From NCBI RefSeq assembly GCF_014805685.1, contig NC_060896.1, forward strand, positions 18,986,277-19,050,276: a stretch of 64,000 bases of DNA, read 5' to 3'. The notes beneath the pieces are model-generated. The model had not been told where the DNA came from, did not search any database, and was given only the letters and a program-made list of their open reading frames with translations. Both the position numbers and the translations under genes were made by a program. This document shows positions 48,517 through 60,720 of the stretch, piece by piece; position 1 is the first letter of the stretch, and each line of letters begins with the position of its first letter. This DNA comes from Silurus meridionalis. Lineage: Eukaryota > Chordata > Actinopteri > Siluriformes > Siluridae.

Positions 48517-51500
48517 AAGGTTTAAGGAATTCTTCTGAAATACAGAGAAAGCATTTTGGGAAATGAATAAATAATTGGCTTCATGCAGTACAGGTATTTT
48601 TATTTTGATAAGGCAGTTTGTTTACTATAATTGGTGTTTTACAAGTAATGTCCAGATTCATTAGGGTTTTTTTTATCATGTAGAAAAAAAATCTGCTTTA
48701 ATTTAAAACTGCAACATTAACCTTTAACACAAATGGATACAAGTGCTATAGGGTAGGGTTGGATTGTTTTCCTAAAGGTTGTCTAAACAGATAATGCAGA
48801 AAAAAGCAATGACATAGCTATTAAGTAATGCATTCTGGGCCACTTCAATTATGAACATAAGTGATTTATTGTTCTAATACATTATGGTTTTCAGAATGCC
48901 TTAAATTATATGAAGTCATCATCAGATTATGTGCTTATCTGAGAAAGGTGTATGTTGGACTTTTGTGGAACCAAGTTCAACAGCAAATCCAAGGGTCTCA
49001 GATACACAGCATTGTATGCAATAGATTAAATTGGTTTGTTTTTTCTAAACTAACACTGAGCACAAAAAGTCTGTCAATGACAGTGAAGTGATTACAGACA
49101 GTAAAATGCCTGCTAGGTTTTGCCATTTATAGAGGTAATTATTCTAATCCTGCATCTCTGACACATTTGTAACACATTATCCTGAATGTGCATGAATAAT
49201 GTACAGTGATGTGTATAATTCATATATACAAAGTGGACTGCTAGACCGACCTTTTTTACAAACATTTAAATATAAATGAATTATGCACACATTGTCCAAC
49301 TGAAGGAGGATAAATAACAAAAGATTTTCTGTTTTCTGCTTGCTGTCTAGAGGAGACACATCAAAAAGCCAGCTAAGCAATTACGTTTGAAACACATAAC
49401 AAAAAAAATTGCTATATAACTAGATGAAATTAGGAAGTACAAATGCAGCCCAAGTCATATTGGAAATAGCATTAAACTTTCAGTGTTGGGCAAAGCTAAC
49501 ACTGCCTGTCAGGTTGATGAAGGTCACTTTATCTTCATACAGAGGCGCTATGAACTCATTAAAAAAGAACAGGCCCTAACTGTCAAGAATATCAGACTCT
49601 ATTAAATTTTGCTAGTTCTGCATGGGTCAGATGAGAATCTGCTGAATCAGGGCTTAATTTTTTTGCCATTTTTTTTATTACTTGTTAAAAACAACTATAG
49701 TAGATGTGCTAGGAGATGAGATGACAGAAATAGCATGAGTTACTCAGCATGTATGGCACTTTACTGAAAATACAGTGAAGATATTTATTTATTTTGCAAA
49801 GCTAGTGAGAAACAACAACAAATGTACTTTGGTAGCACCTGCTAGAGAAGCTAAAATGTTAAATCATAAACCCATCACACAAACATACTAAGCAGTGGTA
49901 ATGATTAGGTCACCATTCAGCTTGCAGATTGGATAAAGACAAATTTCCTTAAGTACACTGATTTTTTTATGCCCATTAAAGTCAAATTCCATCATGCAAA
50001 AGGTATGTTTATCTCTTCAATCTATAAAACATCCCAGCTTTTGTACATTTATTCTAAAGGAGGATTCTAGTATGAGGGCAACAAAATCAAAAGCTGTTCT
50101 GCTGAGTTTTTAATTATTAGAGACTATAATTCATCAAACACAATGCATGACCTCTCAGCACTACTGCTAGATGAGCTCTTCCTTGTCGTTTTTCCCCCCA
50201 CTATGTCCTTGTTCATTTAAAAAACAAACAAAACTGAAGACTAAAAAGTCCCTTTACCATTTTTATAAAATCTAGTTCAATCTATAGCTACAATGACTTG
50301 ACTGGGTGACCACAGATGACCCATCCTGATCTCATCCATTCACTGCTACAGGACTGGCACTTCAAATTACAAGGTTGCACAATATCAAAGTAGCTGCTGA
50401 GTATTGTGACATAATGACTGAACAGCCACAAGCCTGTTTTGAGAAAGCCACCTTGAGTGCATGACCACTTATTTACCCAGAAGTGATTCTGCAGTTTAAG
50501 ATCACTTTCCTCTAAAGACAGCTTGACATTGCAAGTGAGTAATTTCCAGTGATATGTAAAGAAGCTGCATGGTGAGTTGCTAGTGTAAAGAAGTTTAGGT
50601 GTTATAGTATGCTTTGGGTCTGATATAGAATTTTAATGAGAACACTTTACAAAGCACTTTCTCTGAAACATTTAAGCAACACAAATCACTACCAAAACTC
50701 CCATGACCAAGACCAAGGTGTTTCAGTACACTTGAAATGATCACACATTTTCTCTGGAACAATATGAGACTGGACAGACTGAACCCATTACTAGACTTGT
50801 GAAATTATTATAAAATGTTACATTAAACTGTAGTAAATCTACATGTGGCGAGGCATCAGAGCTTACATTATATATATATATATATATATATTTGGATTCA
50901 AGAGTGTCTGTTATTAGTTTGATTAATAATAGCTAGCTAACTATTTATATAACTATAAATAGTAGTATACAGGTGTACTGCATTTTTAGATTGGAGGAAA
51001 AGCTTTTCAAAACCTGATGTAGATTTTGTCATTTGTGTAATTATTTTGACAGAATCATTCATCCTATATCCTCTGAAATAGACTACTACAGCACATGAAT
51101 ATTCTACTTATTTCTGTGTGTGTGTGCATGTGTGTGTTTGTCAGTGCTGGTATCAATGGGTGGATGTTGTAACAGGGATGCAAAACTAATGCCCTCTAGT
51201 AACTGGCTGTATTATAATTTTTAACTCTGCTCTTATCTCCATTAGTGAAAAAAGGCCCAGACCTACATGTTAAATTACAGTTTGGTATGATTAGCTAATC
51301 ATTACTATTTAAATAAATTTCAACCTACAAAGAAGGTGAAAAAAGTGTGTTTTTAATGTTTTGCCAAAAGAGCCTTCATTAGACCATATAGAGGTTGTAA
51401 ATGGTGCTATGGTGTCTACACATATACAGTCATTGCTGTGTGTGTGTAAATGATTTAGCAATGTGCACCTTCAAATAAAGCTCCACAGCTCATAGCATAA

Positions 51501-51569
51501 AGTATATATCTTTGGAAGAATCCCATAAATATGTCAACAGGATTCTGTCATAGTACAGAAACAAAGTGC
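48517..51569. other. Intergenic DNA without recognised gene or element
   Basis: About 3 kb of AT-rich sequence. Short frames only. A small TA run lies at 50868-50890. No exon with splice-site support, RNA gene or transposon terminus was recognised. If the locus has conserved non-coding elements, this is the cleanest stretch in which to look for them. Confidence 0.45.
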
Positions 51570-52200
51570 AATTTCAACAGTGCTAAAGAAAACAGAGGCT
51601 TCTTAAATAGATGATGTTTGGAACCACTGAGACTTTTCATAGAGATGAAAAATGATCAGCTCTAAGAAGAAATCAGAAATAGAAAAAAGAAATTGGAAGA
51701 AAGGTTTTAGTTAAAGAGTTGACAAAGAACCAAAAGGTCTATTTAATGGAACTACAGATGTCATTTTGTAAAAGAAAAAACAGCAGGAAAGACAACCAAT
51801 TCTATCCATCAGGCCTTGTTAAAGTGGCCAGATCAAAGCCTTAAATGCACAAAACACAGATGAATAACCGGGCCATTATAAAACCAAGTTCTGAGAAATC
51901 CAAGATGCCAAGTTTAATATCTAGATGAGACCAAGTGCTGCTCATTATTAGACCAATTCCACCCATACAATGAATCCTGGGGTGATGCCATCATTGTGTG
52001 TGGAGATTATTTAAGCAGCAAGGACACAAGAGGATTATCAGAAATGTGGAAAAGATAAATGGATCAAAATACAGAGACATCTTTGAGGAAAATAAGCTAC
52101 AACCCAATCTCTTTATGCTGGGAAAGAATATGAGCATACACACTAGGGGGCAGTGTCACCAGAATTTACAACAATTCATAAACGTTTCACTGTATAAATA
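51570..52200 (+). mobile_element. Degenerate Tc1 element of Sleeping-Beauty type
   Basis: 51780-52110 carries decayed transposase codons: GLVKVARSK-like text, then GDAIIVCGDYLSSKD in place of GGSIMLWGCFS. It continues with INGSKYRDIFEENKLQPNLF, corresponding to the MDGAKYREILEEN region of Tdr/Sleeping-Beauty-like Tc1 transposases. The frame at 51998-52201 covers the last part only. There are many stops, and the termini are not identified. Confidence 0.55.
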
Positions 52201-52633
52201 ATACATATATACAAACGTGGTCAGAACATTGTTTTGAAATGTGCTGGAGAGAAAAATAAACTTTGCAAGATTAATTATAAACCACTGAAAGCATTCCTAA
52301 AGTATTCCTAAAGTGTTCTCATCTGTATTCAGCAAGATCAAGCGCTGTGCATTCACAGAATGATTGATGCCATAGATTTCATTTTAATTAAGCTGCTATA
52401 GTTTATATCAGCTGCATAATATCTTTATTTAGAGGTCATTAGAATAAAAATAATGCAATGTGTGTGAGCCCAGAAGATTAAGCTCACCATTATAATGAAT
52501 CACAGCTGGTACAAAGACTTGCACTTCAGATTTGCATCTAACACAATGTCCGGATTGTAGTTCTCAAAATAAATCCATTATACAATAAAGTGACAGCTGT
52601 GTGTGAAGCAAAAAATTAACACAGAGGGAAAAC
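52201..52633. other. Intergenic DNA without recognised feature
   Basis: AT-rich stretch up to the LINE 3' tail. Confidence 0.4.
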
Positions 52634-55600
52634 TTCAAGTCAAGTCAAGTCAAGTGGCTTTTATTGTCATTTTTACTATACACAGTGGTACACAGTACAC
52701 AGTAAAAACGAAACAACGTTCCTCCGGAACCCTGGTGCTACACAAAAACAACAAAACAACATAAAGTGCATCGAGTGCAGCCTGGTGCAAACAGTGCAAA
52801 CAAAAGAACAGTACAGACAGACAGAGTGCAGACAGACAACACAAGACAAGACAAAAGACAAAAACCAAGTATAGCGCCGACTAGTAAACCTACTGTATAC
52901 TTACATATACAGTACTGTGTGAGTGAATGTAAAAACTATACCCAGGAGAAAATACAAACAGAAAGAGCAATGTAGTGCAAAAACAGCAGCAAGGAGGTGC
53001 AAAGACAGCATGTAAACATTATACTGTAGTATAAAAGGTGCAAAAACAGCATGTAAACATTGTACTGAATATAAACATTGTACTGAATATAGTATAAATA
53101 ATAATAAATATATAAATGGTGATGGAGTGGATCGAGATGAGTGATGAATGTGTTTAGTCCAGGTTGTACAGTTCAGTTCAGTAACAGTAACACACAGTGA
53201 GTGTGTGTGTGTGTGCGTGTGTAAGTGAGTGTGTGTGAGTGTGTGTGAGTTCTGTTCAGTTCTGTGTGTTGAGAAGCCTGATGGCTTGTGGGAAGAAACT
53301 GTTACACAGTCTTGTTGTGACGGCCGAATGCTTGAACCGTTTTCCTGATGGTAGGAGGGTGAAGTATGCGTGTGACGGTGTGTGTGATCGTCCACAATGC
53401 TGTGTGCTTTGCGGATGCAGCGTGTGGTGTAAATGTCCATGATAGAGGAGAGAGACTCCGATGATCTTCTCAGCTGTCCTCACTATCCTCTGTAGGGTCT
53501 TGCGATCCGAGACGGTGCAATTCCCAAACCAGGCAGTGATGCAGCTGCTCAGAATGCTCTCAATGGTCCCTCTGTAGAACATGGACAGGATGGGGGAGGA
53601 GGTGGGCTTTCCTCAGCCTTCTCAGAAAGTATAGACGCTGCTGGGCTTTCTTGGTGATGGAGCTGGTGTTAAGTGACCAGGTGAGGTTGTCCGCCAGATG
53701 AACACCAAGGAATTTGGTGCTCTTGACGATCTCCACAGAGGATCCATCGATAATCAGTGGAGATTGGTCGCTCTGAGCTCTCCTGAAGTCCACAACCATC
53801 TCTTTCGTTTTGTCCACGTTCAGAGACAGGTTGTTTGCTCCACACCAGGCAGTTAACCGTTTCACCTCTTCTCTATATGCTGACTCATCGTTCCTGCTGA
53901 TTAGACCCACCACGGTCGTGTCATCAGCGAACTTGATGATATGATTTGAGCTGTGCGTTGGTGCACAGTCGTGAGTCAGCAGAGTGAACAGCAGTGGACT
54001 GAGCACACAGCCTGAGGGGCTCCAGTGCTCAGTGTGGTGGTGCTGGAGATGCTGTTCCCGATCCGGACTGCCTGAGGTCTCCCAGTCAGGAAATCCAGGA
54101 TCCAGTTGCAGAGAGGTGTTCAGGCCCAGAAGGTTCAGCTTCTCGATCAGGTGCTGAGGAATGATTGTGTTGAATGCTGAGCTGAAATCAATGAACAGCA
54201 TTCGTACATATGAGTCCTTGTTATCCAGGTGGGTGAGGGCCAGATGAAGGGTTGTGGAGATGGCATCGTCCGTGGAGCAGTTTGGACGATCATAAACTGC
54301 ATTGGGTCCAGGGAGGGTGGAAGCTGTGTCTTGATGTGCCTCATGACAAGCCTCTCGAAGCACTTCATCACGATGGGAGTGAGCGCGACGGGACGATAGT
54401 CATTGAGGCAGGAGACAGTCGATTTCTTTGGCACAGGAACGATAGTCGTTGTCTTGAGGCACGTGGGAACAACGTTACTGCTCAGGGAGATGTTGAAGAT
54501 GTCAGTGAAGACATCTGCTAGTTGTTCTGCACATTCTCTGAGCACCCTGCCAGGAATGTTGTCAGGTCCAGCAGACTTCCGTGGGTTAACTCTGCATAGA
54601 GTTTTCCTCACTTCAGCTGTGGTTAGACAGAGCACCTGGTCAGTGGGAGGAGGGATGGTCTTCCTCGCCACCACGTTGTTCTGTACCTCAAACCGGGCGT
54701 AGAAGTCGTTCAGCGCATCTGGGAGGGAGGCGTCACGGTCACAAGCAGGTGATGTGGTCTTGTAATTCGTGATCACCTGGATGCCCTGCCACATGCGCCG
54801 AGTGTCTCCACTGTCCTGGAAGTGGTCGTGGATTTTCTTGGCGTGTGCGCTTTGCCTCTCTGATAGCACGAGACAGTTTGGCCCTTGCTGTTTTAAGGCC
54901 GCCTTGTCCCCTGTTCTGAAGGCAGAGTCTCTTTGTTTCAACAGCGCACGCACATTTGCAGTCATCCACGGCTTCTGGTTGGGCGTGTAGTGATGGACTT
55001 GGAGATGGTCACATCGTCAACGCACTTGCTGATGTAGCAGGTCACTGATGATGTGTACTCTTCCAAGTTGATGGAATCGCCGTGGTTGCAGCCTCTCTAA
55101 ACATGTCCCAGTCAGTGCACTCAAAACAGTCCTGAAGAGCAGAAGTAGCTCCTTCTGGCCAGGTTTTCACCTGTTTCAGAACCGGTTTAGAGCGTCTGAT
55201 GAGCGGTCTGTATGCTGGAATCAACATAACAGAGCAGTGGTCTGAGTATCCGAGATGGGGGCGGGGCTCCGCACGATACGCGCCGGGATGTTTGTGTAAA
55301 CAAGATCCAGCGTGTTCGCTCCTCTCGTTGCAAAGTCCACATGCTGATGGAGTTTAGGAAGCACAGTCTTGAGATTCGCATGGTTGAAATCTCCGGCGAT
55401 AATAAACAATCCGTCGGGGTGAGCATTCTGCAGGTCGCTAATAGCGCCGTAGAGTTCACTCAGTGCCTCCTTAGCATTAGCACTGGGAGGAATGTACACT
55501 CCGACGATGTAAACAGTGGTGAATTCCCGTGGTAAATAAAAGGTCTGCATCTAACAGTCACAAACTCCACTAGCGATGAGCAGTAACATGAAACAAGCAC

Positions 55601-56240
55601 AGAGCTCTTACACCATTCCGTGTTGATATAAACACACACGCCACCACCGCGAGTCTTACCGCACAGAGCTGTGTTTCTGTCGGCTCGAAACACGGTTAGC
55701 GCGTCTAGCTGGATGGCGGCGTCCGGAACTCTGTCGCTGAGCCACGTCTCCGTGAAAACAAAGACGCAACAGTCTCTAAACTCTCGCCGTGTGGTTTGCT
55801 GGAGTCGGATGTAGTCCAGTTTATTATCCAGGGAGCAGACGTTTGAAAGAAAAATGGACGGGAGAGCCGGCCGGCTAGGGTTAGCATTTAGCCTAGCACG
55901 GACACCCGCCCGTTTGCCGCGCTTCCGCTTCCTCGAACAGCGCTTTCGAGGTCTCCTCTCCCGGCCACCGGCATCAGGTAACACCGAGGGCTGAGGGCCT
56001 GGTCTATGTGGCCGAGGTCGCAGCAAGCCGAGGTCGCGAAGGTTGTTGATAAGATCATCATGCAGATTGTTGGTTGCATGATGCCTGTACCGTAGCAGTG
56101 TCTGGTGGTCGTACACATGAACACAGCTGACTCTGGTGTCCATGTATTGTGGAAGGTCGGGCTAAATATGGTGAAAGCACCATTTTTGGATCCGGAGAGG
56201 CCGCTGCGAGCTACTGCCGCGCCGCCATCTTGGATCCTGC
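52634..56240 (-). mobile_element. Rex1-like (CR1-superfamily) LINE, long but frameshifted
   Basis: On the minus strand, a 5' leader with GGCGCGGCAGTAGC leads into a start region (56143). The endonuclease follows: [34 protein letters not shown] and [13 protein letters not shown], then after a shift [16 protein letters not shown] and GLFIIAGDFNHANLK. The reverse transcriptase (54965-53560) shows [64 protein letters not shown] and [20 protein letters not shown]. The C-terminal part is [15 protein letters not shown] and then LQRIVRTAEKIIG. The 3' end is a TTGACTTGACTTG tail at 52634. At least four frame breaks occur. Length (3.6 kb) and domain content suggest nearly full length. Confidence 0.88.
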
Positions 56241-56410
56241 TAACTTATCTCTTAACTTAATGTGTTTATTTAAACAAGCTGTTCAGCATGACAGTTTTAT
56301 AATAGAGGGCAAGCTTTTGTTAAAGACACCTTATGTTTACATTTTTGGTATATTTGGGACAATATAACTTAAAAAATATTATTCTGAATTTGATTCAACC
56401 TCTGAAAGGA

Positions 56411-57555
56411 ATACAACCCCACTTCCAAACAATGGGGTGCTTTGTAAAATGTAAATAAAAGCAGAATGCAATGATTTGTAAGTGTCATAAACCCACACAA
56501 ACACAATACTACCTAAAAATAAACATATCAAATGTTTAAACTGAGAAATTGTATAATTTTATGGAAAAATATAATTTGTAATTTGATTGGCATAACACAT
56601 CTCAAAAAAATTAGGACGAGGCAACAAAAGGCTATAAAATAAAAATGTTACTAAAAAGATTAAGCTGTAGAGCAGTTTTATTATTTCTATATATTAGATG
56701 ATGGGTGAAGTCCTATCTCTTCCTAAAGCACTTGAACTAGCACTTATGTTTCCTGTTTGTTTTGTGTTTTTATGCATAAAAAAAGTGTGCTATAATTCCT
56801 CCCAAAAAAGTTTTAGACTGATGGTATCCAAAGTTTGCAGCCTATGAACCAGTGTTGATTTATTCATAAATAGAGACTTCAGAACACTTTTGTACGTTGC
56901 TCTGGATAAGGGAGGCTGCTAAATGCTATAATTGTAATTGTACATTTTGCAACTAATTAGGTTAATTGGCAACAGGTCAGTAACATGATTAGATATAAAA
57001 GAGTATCTTAGAGGCTCTCAGAAGTAAAGATGGACAAGGGAGAGGTTTACCAATCTGTAAAAAAATAATGTTCCTCAACATAAAATTACGAAAATATAAT
57101 CTCTCATTTTCTACGGTATATATTATCATTAAAAGTTTCCAAGAATCTGGCGAGAACCAATACTGGATCCTTGTGATCTTCAATCCCTTAGGCTGTACTC
57201 CATTAAAAATGGGTATGATTTTGTAATGAAAATCACTCAATAGGCCATATGATAAATGAACATGTTCCAGAAATGCCACCATCTTCTCTGGGCCAAAGCT
57301 TATTTAAAATGGACTGAGGCAAAGTGGAAATTGTAGAATTTCAAACTCTTTTTAGGAACCATGGATGCCACATCCTCCAGACTAAATAGAAGAGGGTCCA
57401 TTCAGCTTGTTATCATCACTCAGTTCAAAAGCCTCATCTCTGATGTTTTTATGGAAAGGCACCATAAACGCTGAAAGGTATAGACAACTTCCCTTTTTAA
57501 TGGAAGGCCTTGCAGATTTTAGCAAGACAATGCTAAATTGCATAAAAAATGCATT
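56411..57555 (+). mobile_element. Degenerate Tc1/mariner element (ACAACCCC family), right end lost
   Basis: It starts ACAACCCCACTTCCAAACAA and continues through GCAACAAAAGGCT, GGTTAATTGGCAACAGGTCA and the transposase start region. Conserved stretches at 57070-57550 (AATGTTCCTCAACATAAAAT, TCTACGGTATATATTATCAT, CTCTGGGCCAAAGCTTATTT, AAAATGGACTGAGGCAAAGT, AAGGCACCATAAACGCTGAA, TTTAGCAAGACAATGCTAAA) are the helix-turn-helix to second-aspartate part. It is cut at about 57555, where hAT-like sequence begins. Many stops show it is inactive. Confidence 0.8.
56885..56940 (-). repeat. TTTGGCAGACGCC-type dispersed repeat fragment inside the Tc1 element
   Basis: TTGCTCTGGATAAGGGAGGC and TGCTAAATGCTATAATTGTAA are the reverse complement of the ATTTGGCAGACACCCTTATCCAG repeat seen at 63640. 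Tc1 family sequence resumes right after it (TTTTGCAACTAATTAGGTTA), so it appears to be nested inside the Tc1 copy. Confidence 0.55.
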
Positions 57556-58347
57556 TGAGTATGCAACGTGTAAATTGTGTAAATCATCATGTGTATTGTT
57601 TTTAGTGATAATCGCAAGTTGACAACCATGCTCAAAAAATAAGATGATCTAATAAATATCTAAACATCTATAATATAATTAATTACATTTTGTATAATGA
57701 TTAAATTACTGTATATATGCATAAATTAAATATACAGACATTGAAAACAAGCATTCGAACGCAGTAAATCACTGAAAACACATAACCGTTGTAGCAGACA
57801 AGTGCTATAAAAAGAGAATGGAACGAAACGCAGCAAATTACAAACTAACATTGGTGTACAAGTGTATAATCATTCGATGAAAACCACAACAGTGACTAAT
57901 AAATATCATTGTTTACTGCTGCGGTTATTTGCTGTATTTAGATTTAGTGTTTGTTCGCACTGGTTTAATTGAATCCATCACTATGTCACGAGCGAGCTGA
58001 TTGTGCAACCTGATGCTCGCGAGTCACAACAGAACAGATCCAGTGCGACTGTCCCGAAGTCACAAACACACAGTTTACACAATAGCACTTCATTAAACTA
58101 CATTTTCACATGATGAGGATTATACAGTTTTGTCTTACCGTGCTGATGTTTCACCTTCATCCCTGACACCAGTGTGTTTTCTTTACCTGCTGCTGGTTGA
58201 CCCTGTTATTCTCCGCCATTTTCAATGGGCTGTTATCTTACCGTCATGCTAAACCGAAACTTGAGCAGCCCAACTAATCGATAACGGTATTCGTTGACAA
58301 CGAATTTAATTATCGATTATTATCGATTAGTTGTTGCAGCCCTACTG
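57555..58347 (+). mobile_element. Non-autonomous hAT-like element, copy 2
   Basis: It is homologous to 17680-18560 over its length (CACGAGCGAGCTGATTGTGC, CACAGTTTACACAATAGCAC, GAGGATTATACAGTTTT). It ends in a terminal region of TATCGATTAGTTGTTGCAGCCCT at about 58345, the reverse of the AGGGCTGCAAC hAT terminus. The left terminus is absent, replaced by the Tc1 remnant. No transposase is encoded. Confidence 0.65.
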
Positions 58348-58442
58348 CAGATACAGTAGGGGTCTCTGTGTGCTACAATATTAGCATTGTGTTGCAAAAA
58401 TGCATTAATATTAACCAGAAGTACACGGGAGTATAAACTGAA

Positions 58443-58618
58443 TACTTCTTCTTCTTATTCTTCTTCTTCTTCTTCCTCTTCTTCTTCTTCCTCTTCTTCT
58501 TCTTCTTCTCCCTCTTCTTCTTTTTCTTCTTCTTCTTCCTCTTCTCCTTCTTTTTTCTTCCTCTTCTTCTCCTTCCTCTTCTACTTTTTCTTCCTCTTCT
58601 TCTTCTTCTTCCTCTTTT
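58443..58618. repeat. (TTC)n / (TTCTTCCTC)n polypyrimidine array
   Basis: About 175 bp of TTC with interspersed CTC, giving the Ser-rich apparent frame. On the minus strand it is a GAA/GAG array. It resembles the AAG tail of the RTE elements and lies 180 bp from an RTE fragment in the matching orientation. Confidence 0.95.
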
Positions 58619-58626
58619 GGGTCAAT

Positions 58627-58800
58627 GTTCCATTATGTTTAACAAGCATTTGTATAAATGGATATCCGTAGTGATGACGTCAGACGTATGCGTATGTATT
58701 GGTGGTGGAATAGGAAAAAGCACATTTGGACATTATGGATGAACAAGGTTCTTAATAAACGAGCTTCGTTGTGTTAACCCCGCGAGTGTGATCCTCATTC
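58627..58800 (+). other. Possible LTR-like segment (CRE, AATAAA)
   Basis: It contains a perfect TGACGTCA CRE palindrome (58675-58682), an AATAAA (58754-58759) and a CpG-bearing end (CCCCGCGAGTGTG). The architecture recalls a short LTR, beginning TGTTCC and ending AAACA. No target duplication is seen, so it remains a guess. Confidence 0.2.
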
Positions 58801-59104
58801 AAACACTGTCCATCCTTATCACTCCTAATGAAAACCTCAACATCTTCAGCTCTGCTACCTCCAGCTCCACCTCATGTCTTTTACTCAATGCCACTGTCTC
58901 TAAACCATACAACATCACAGGTCTCACCACAGTCCTATAAACTTTCCCTTTTACTCTCACAGATACTCTTCTATCACAAATCACTCCTGCTATCACTCTT
59001 CTCCACCCACTCCACCCTGCCTGCACTCTTTTCTTCACTTCTCTAACACACTCTCCATTACTTTGCACAGTTGACCCCAGGTACTTAAACTCGTCCACCT
59101 TCAT
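58798..59104 (-). mobile_element. RTE-clade LINE, copy 5, internal fragment
   Basis: The minus-strand frame reads VDEFKYLGSTVQSNGECVRE, then VKKRVQAGWSGWRRVIAGVI, VYRTVVRPVMLYGLETVALS and MLRFSLGVIRMD. This is the C-terminal ORF portion of the same RTE family. It has no stop codon over about 100 codons but lacks both ends and the 3' tail. Confidence 0.85.
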
Positions 59105-59756
59105 CACTGAATACAATAGACAGATATATAAACCACCCCTAGAATACAAAAGAAGAATGCTTTTTGTACAAGTCTGTGAATGTCCGTGCATAGCCAGTAC
59201 CTAAACCTAATCTCTGGAGATATCTAAATATAGCACATACTCCCCATCCAAATCTAAAAGGCTTGGCAGTGATGAATGGGATATTTCTTTTTTTTCTTTT
59301 TTTTTCTTTTACTGTTCATTATGGAACTTTTTTAAAGGATGTCTAATTCATTTCAGAAAGTGATGTTTATCCCTAAGTGCACATCTGGTTGACTATATTA
59401 TTATTCTTCACCATGATTATCATTCACTCTGAAAACTAGTTTGCCCTTTTCGCACCTGACCTTCAGAAACAACCCACCCTCTTTACTCGCATTTCACTGC
59501 TCAGACATTGATTATTTATTGATTAGCATGACCAGAAAGCTCATGATCTACAACACATTTTGATTCTGTGTGTCAGTGGCTTATGGATTTGTGCACTTCA
59601 GTGTTAATGCTGTCAGGTTGTTTCTGTTTCTTTCTCCAGTGGCTTCCAATGTTCCAATGTATTTATCCTCAATGATCCTGTGTTCACTTTTCCTATACTC
59701 ATAAAAATAAAGGTTCTTAAAAAACCCTTTGTCAATGTGTATGACTCTGTGAACTA
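59105..59756. other. Intergenic DNA without recognised feature
   Basis: AT-rich sequence between RTE copy 5 and the palindrome. No gene signature. Confidence 0.4.
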
Positions 59757-59804
59757 AACTAAACAATGTTGTAAATCATTTTCTTCTTTTCTTATTTAAA
59801 TGGA

Positions 59805-59881
<77 letters not shown>

Positions 59882-59997
59882 CAGTTTTCTAAATTGCACT
59901 AATATGTTAAAACAAATTGTATGACAGCTTTAATATTAATATTTAAGCTGTCATACAATTTGTTTTAACATATTAGTGCAATTTAGAAAACTGATTT

Positions 59998-60084
<87 letters not shown>

Positions 60085-60131
60085 TCCATTTAAATAAGAA
60101 AAAGAAAAATGATTTACAACATTGTTTAGTT
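59757..60131. repeat. 375-bp near-perfect palindrome with internal TA tracts
   Basis: The left arm begins AACTAAACAATGTTGTAAAT at 59757 and the right arm ends ATTTACAACATTGTTTAGTT at 60131. Centred near 59944, the arms pair almost throughout: GGACCAATATAT with ATATTGGTCC, (TA)n 59808-59878 with (TA)n 60001-60080, CAGTTTTCTAAATTGCACTA with TAGTGCAATTTAGAAAACTG, down to GACAGCTT...AAGCTGTC at the centre. There is no spacer. Part of one arm (GTTGTAAATCATTTTCTTC to TTTCAATGGA) recurs once at 61224-61260. No transposase or terminal duplication is seen. Confidence 0.9.
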
Positions 60132-60239
60132 GTAAATCATTTATTTGTAAGTGAATTTTACTATTTTACCATTTATTGCAAATGTTAATTATATTTTTAA
60201 CTTCTTAATGTTTTAACTTTAACAGGATCAAGGCTACTT

Positions 60240-60720
60240 TAAGAAAATATTTCTTTGCAATATATATTTTTTCTTTTCTTTTTTTTACTGAAAGGTTCTT
60301 TGGGGAAACAAAAAAGGGTTTTCTATGGCATTGCTTTGAAAACCCTTTTTAGTTCTTCTTGGTACCTTTATACACTTTCTTTTTCCCTTTGTACAACATG
60401 TCCTCCTCCTATTTTATATTGTTCATTTTCATTTTTAATCCATATCTCCTAATGAACTCATTTATTGATTTTAGCTGTTTTCTGGTTGGGTTTTTTTTGT
60501 CTCTTGTTCCTTTTCTCATCTCTCTCTCCTGGGTTTCATTCCACACTTTATACTTCTTTTCTTTATTTACCAGTTTTAAAATATTTTCTGTGTTTTATTC
60601 TAATCTCTGTCTTTATTTATCTTCATTTCACACATCCTTTTTTCTCTGCATGTCTCCATCTTTCCTTTCCTTTCCATCTCTCTCATCCCACCCCCTCCAT
60701 CTTCTCATATTTCTTAAGCA
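60240..60720. repeat. Pyrimidine-rich region
   Basis: The plus strand is strongly T/C-biased over about 480 bp. This opens frames of 65-134 codons rich in Phe, Leu and Ser in overlapping phases. No signal for a real gene is seen. Confidence 0.6.

Noticed and set aside
58387..58671. Poly-Ser frame
   Set aside because: Encoded by the TTC microsatellite, with no flanking domain.
58627..58800. Definite LTR retroelement
   Set aside because: A CRE and AATAAA are present, but no matching termini pair or target duplication. Kept only as a low-confidence note.
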